NCBI GenBank assembly: GCA_964370755.1
Contig: CAYJKL010000034.1
Span: 1-8,432, forward strand
Origin: CAKOSP01 sp964370755
GTDB taxonomy: Bacteria > Bacillota_I > Bacilli_A > RF39 > UBA660
DNA: 8,432 nt
Direction of reading: 5' to 3'
The position numbers and the translations under genes are program-made. Below the pieces are notes generated by a model, which was not told where the DNA came from, made no database searches, and saw only the letters and a list, made by a program, of their open reading frames with translations. Positions 6,515 to 8,432 of this stretch are shown here, piece by piece. The first letter of the stretch is position 1. Every line of letters begins with the position of its first letter.

Positions 6515-6538
6515 ACTATATCTTAAATTTTATCTTTT
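6497..6538 (-). terminator. AT-only-type terminator after paralogue 2
   Basis: On the minus strand AAAAGATAAAATT (6538-6526) pairs perfectly with AATTTTATCTTTT (6511-6499) around a 14-base loop, and six T follow (6502-6497). The 13-bp stem has a single G-C pair, so it may be leaky. Its first arm encodes the last residues of paralogue 2 and the loop holds the stop codon. Confidence 0.6.
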
Positions 6539-7944
6539 AAATATTTTTTCGTTCTTTGTCTTTTGAATTCTAAATCTATTTCTTTTCTGAGGTCACTTTT
6601 ATTTTGTTTGAAGTTTTCATTTTCTTGCGGAATGTTTACTGTATATATTCCAGTGGTAAGAGTAATATAGTTATCAACTTGACTTAAAATGTTAATTGAG
6701 TCAATTAATTTGCTTTCTATTACTTTTTTATTTGGAGAATAGATTATACTTAAGTATGAGGCATCATCTTGTTTAAATGAAATGTGATTATGTCCTTTTA
6801 AAAAGTTTATTAGATCTTCATTATTATGATTTATGATGATAGCACTGTTTGGTGGTAAAAAGAAATTTCCTAGAATTATTCCGGTGGTAGCTATATCCGT
6901 TATTAATTTTTTTGTTAGATTTTCACTTTCTAGAAAATTTCTAAATATTACTGGAGTTACTAAATTTTTATTTTTATTACATCTTTTTATAAGTTCTTCA
7001 TACCAAGCAGGTTTTACAAAAACTTCTAAATTTAAATATGGATTAGTTGATTTAAAAATAAAGTCTTCTTTAGAATCTATTACTATGGGTTTATTATTTA
7101 GATTATATAAGTTTAGTATATTATTTTCACTTGAAAATATTTCTTTAAATTCATTTTCATTTTCTTCTTTATATATGTTTGTTTTAGAAAAATGTTTTTC
7201 GGCTTCTTTATATAATTTTGTGATTTGTTCATGACTGAAAAACTGTCCATCATATATTTTAGTAAAGTAGGGGAAATTGTATTTGGGTTTTACTTCTATA
7301 AAGTTATCTTTTAAAGGTCCGTAATTTAGATAAGCGTCTATAGAGAAGGGAAGTGGTGATATTAAAATGTTTTCATCTTCTATCCAGTTTAATTTTTCTT
7401 GGTGATATAAAACTCTATGATTTTTTATTTCTTCTATATTTGGAAATTTTTCTTTTATTAAATAATAATTTATAAAGTTTTCTAAAGTTTTTCTATTTAC
7501 TGGTTTAAAACAATTTTGATGAGCTGTAAGATAAATAGTTGATGGATGATGACCTATTAATGTACCTTTTTCATATGGGTAACTATATACGATTGGGCTT
7601 TCAACTAAACTTTTGTACTTTTCACTTTCTTCTTCATAAGTTTCTAAATCAAAATAATAAGTTGTGTTTTTAATCTCGTTATGCTGTTTACTTGTTAGAT
7701 TTCCTTTAATGTCTATTACTGGATATATTAAATAATTTTTTGTTTGCTTATTAAAAGGTATTATTTCACCATCTTTAGTTACTAAACAGTAAGCAGCAAT
7801 ATCTTCGTTATAAACCATAAATACATCACTTTGTTTTGGGTTATGATAAATAGCGTTTACTAAAGATGGTGATTTTGATAATTTGTTTTGTAGTTTTTTG
7901 TATTCATTTAATGTGGCGCACCTAGTATTTATGTACTCTCTCAT
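6523..7944 (-). CDS. AAA+-like protein without P-loop, paralogue 2 (473 aa)
   Basis: This is a full-length paralogue of the gene downstream. The start at 7944 has a good Shine-Dalgarno (AAAGAGGT, 7951-7958 on the minus strand). The two proteins share order and length throughout. Over residues 311-375 here and 301-365 there, 42 of 65 positions are identical by my hand count, while the region between about 85 and 270 has drifted far. Matching landmarks are VYNEDIAAY (44-52), IYPVIDI (73-79), NILISPLPFS (192-201), KPIVIDSKEDF (285-295), VKPAWYEELIKRC (310-322), TPVIFRNF (330-337), TTGIILGNFFLPPN (353-366) and IIINHNN (369-375). The Walker-B-like strand has lost both acidic residues (Arg-Asn where ATPases have Asp-Glu), and there is no P-loop, so ATP hydrolysis is very unlikely. 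There is no signal peptide or membrane segment. The tail RKEIDLEFKRQRTKK is basic and closely matches the other copy. The function is unknown. Confidence 0.85.
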   Translation of the reverse strand: MREYINTRCATLNEYKKLQNKLSKSPSLVNAIYHNPKQSDVFMVYNEDIAAYCLVTKDGEIIPFNKQTKNYLIYPVIDIKGNLTSKQHNEIKNTTYYFDLETYEEESEKYKSLVESPIVYSYPYEKGTLIGHHPSTIYLTAHQNCFKPVNRKTLENFINYYLIKEKFPNIEEIKNHRVLYHQEKLNWIEDENILISPLPFSIDAYLNYGPLKDNFIEVKPKYNFPYFTKIYDGQFFSHEQITKLYKEAEKHFSKTNIYKEENENEFKEIFSSENNILNLYNLNNKPIVIDSKEDFIFKSTNPYLNLEVFVKPAWYEELIKRCNKNKNLVTPVIFRNFLESENLTKKLITDIATTGIILGNFFLPPNSAIIINHNNEDLINFLKGHNHISFKQDDASYLSIIYSPNKKVIESKLIDSINILSQVDNYITLTTGIYTVNIPQENENFKQNKSDLRKEIDLEFKRQRTKKYLKDKI

Positions 7945-7965
7945 TTTTTTACCTCTTTGTGAAAT

Positions 7966-7994
7966 ATTTTATCATATAAATTTTGAAATTTGAA
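7966..7994 (-). promoter_or_regulatory. Promoter-like sequence for paralogue 2
   Basis: On the minus strand, TTCAAA (7994-7989) and TAAAAT (7971-7966) are 17 bases apart, with TG one base before the -10. An alternative -10, TATGAT (7976-7971), overlaps it. The -35 match is 4 of 6, in a sequence where AT-rich matches are easy to find. Confidence 0.4.
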
Positions 7995-7995
7995 C

Positions 7996-8024
7996 TAGAA
8001 ATTTTTTCTTAAATTTGTTATAAT
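7996..8024 (+). promoter_or_regulatory. Promoter for the SH3b-domain gene
   Basis: A perfect TATAAT (8019-8024) with TG one base upstream forms an extended -10. The best -35 is only TAGAAA (7996-8001) at 17 bases. Transcription would begin about 8031, at or inside the GGTGG (8031-8035) that serves as ribosome site for the ATG at 8044, so the leader is almost absent. It lies back to back with the promoter of the minus-strand paralogue in a 99-bp gap. Confidence 0.55.
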
Positions 8025-8043
8025 TATTTCGGTGGTAAGAAAT

Positions 8044-8432
8044 ATGTTTAAAAAAATATTGGCTTTTTTAATAATAGCTGGAATAGGGTATGGAATATTT
8101 TATTTTGTATCTAATTATTTAGAAGATAAAGATGCTTGGAAAGTTGAAGTTACAAATAAAACTATAAACGTTAGAGAACTTCACTCGGCAACAAGTAATG
8201 AACTTGATACTGTTTATTTAGGTGAAATTTATAATGTTATAGAACTTTATGAAGAGGATCAAAAGTTTGTTTGGTATAAAATAGAATATGATAAAGATAA
8301 GTTTGGATGGATAGCATCATCAAGAGATGTTCCTTATGTTAAAGAAATTAATAATCCGAATTCTACAACTCCAGATGCTTATATAGTAGATTATGATAAT
8401 CCAGAAGTTAGATATAAAGATGATGCTAGTGC
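8044..8432 (+). CDS. Membrane-anchored SH3b-domain protein (5' part, runs off the window)
   Basis: The gene continues past the window edge (129 full codons visible, no stop). Residues 1-25 form a short basic start (MFKK) and one hydrophobic segment (ILAFLIIAGIGYGIFYFV) without an obvious cleavage site, so I expect an N-terminal membrane anchor with the rest outside the cell. Residues about 34-100 match a bacterial SH3 (SH3b, SH3_3-type) domain: TINVRE (40-45), a central YLGEIYNVIEL (58-68), WYKI (77-80) and FGWIASS (87-93). Such domains often bind peptidoglycan or peptide partners in cell-wall hydrolases and envelope proteins. A Pro/Asn/Thr-rich linker (103-111) then leads to an unidentified region (AYIVDYDNPEVRYKDD). 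Any enzymatic domain would lie beyond the window. It is transcribed away from the paralogue pair. Confidence 0.85.
   Translation, partial: MFKKILAFLIIAGIGYGIFYFVSNYLEDKDAWKVEVTNKTINVRELHSATSNELDTVYLGEIYNVIELYEEDQKFVWYKIEYDKDKFGWIASSRDVPYVKEINNPNSTTPDAYIVDYDNPEVRYKDDAS

Noticed and set aside
6833..7234. Plus-strand open frame of 133 codons
   Set aside because: It is fully antisense to the conserved block of paralogue 2, whose protein sequence is kept between two copies. The Phe/Ser/Leu-rich product is a by-product of the AT-rich complement.
5029..7944. Toxin-antitoxin, anti-phage or insertion-element identity for the tandem genes
   Set aside because: No nuclease, transposase or toxin motif, no terminal inverted repeats and no target duplication are visible. 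The paired arrangement alone is not evidence.
1..8432. Alternative genetic code with TGA as Trp, as in some AT-rich relatives of Bacillota
   Set aside because: The genes are open with TGG used for the conserved tryptophans of IleRS (for example GWDTHG, WFDSGS) and no in-frame TGA is needed. All visible stops are TAA, so TGA usage simply cannot be judged further.
1..8432. CRISPR arrays, tRNA or rRNA genes, replication origins, attachment sites
   Set aside because: No regularly spaced direct repeats, cloverleaf-like segments, rRNA signatures or DnaA-box clusters were noticed on reading. A covariance-model scan would be the decisive test.

Overview
The window is strongly AT-rich. It carries the end of a Gram-positive-type replicative polymerase gene (polC) and a T-box leader in front of ileS. 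Both point to a low-GC Bacillota (Firmicutes) or a close relative, possibly one of the AT-rich, compact-genome host-associated Bacilli; no narrower placement is supported. Every complete gene ends in TAA and every Trp codon I checked is TGG, so nothing indicates a recoded TGA.

Layout, left to right. (1) 1-575: the 3' end of polC, ending in a clamp-binding QMSLF tail, then a hairpin terminator. (2) 639-1516: a well-formed promoter drives two small genes of unknown function, 5 bases apart, which may be distant paralogues. Their terminator overlaps the second coding region. (3) 1521-4875: a promoter built into that terminator starts a compact T-box leader with an apparent ATC (Ile) specifier, followed by ileS. 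The encoded enzyme is a long type-2 IleRS whose HIGH signature reads GLHH instead of HxGH. (4) 4876-5038: immediately after the ileS stop lies a strong promoter-like sequence, a strong Shine-Dalgarno, a possible 31-codon ORF and a 16-bp terminator hairpin. This looks like a short transcript (small RNA or peptide mRNA) in the ileS 3' region. (5) 5029-7944, minus strand: two tandem paralogous genes of about 475 codons, each with its own promoter-like sequence and separated by a terminator. Their C-terminal halves resemble the beta2/Walker-B/sensor-1 portion of MoxR-type AAA+ ATPases, but I see no P-loop and the acidic Walker-B residues are lost. (6) 8044-8432: a divergently transcribed, truncated gene for a membrane-anchored SH3b-domain protein.

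How the parts relate. Left of 4875 are housekeeping functions (replication, tRNA charging), with ileS apparently controlled by uncharged tRNA-Ile. Right of it is less familiar material: the possible short transcript, the paralogue pair of AAA+-like putative pseudoenzymes, and an envelope-type SH3b protein sharing a 99-bp divergent promoter region with them. No mobile element, CRISPR array, tRNA or rRNA was seen. The points most worth following are the altered HIGH motif of IleRS, the paralogue pair without a P-loop, the apparently shortened ileS T-box, and the short transcript after ileS.
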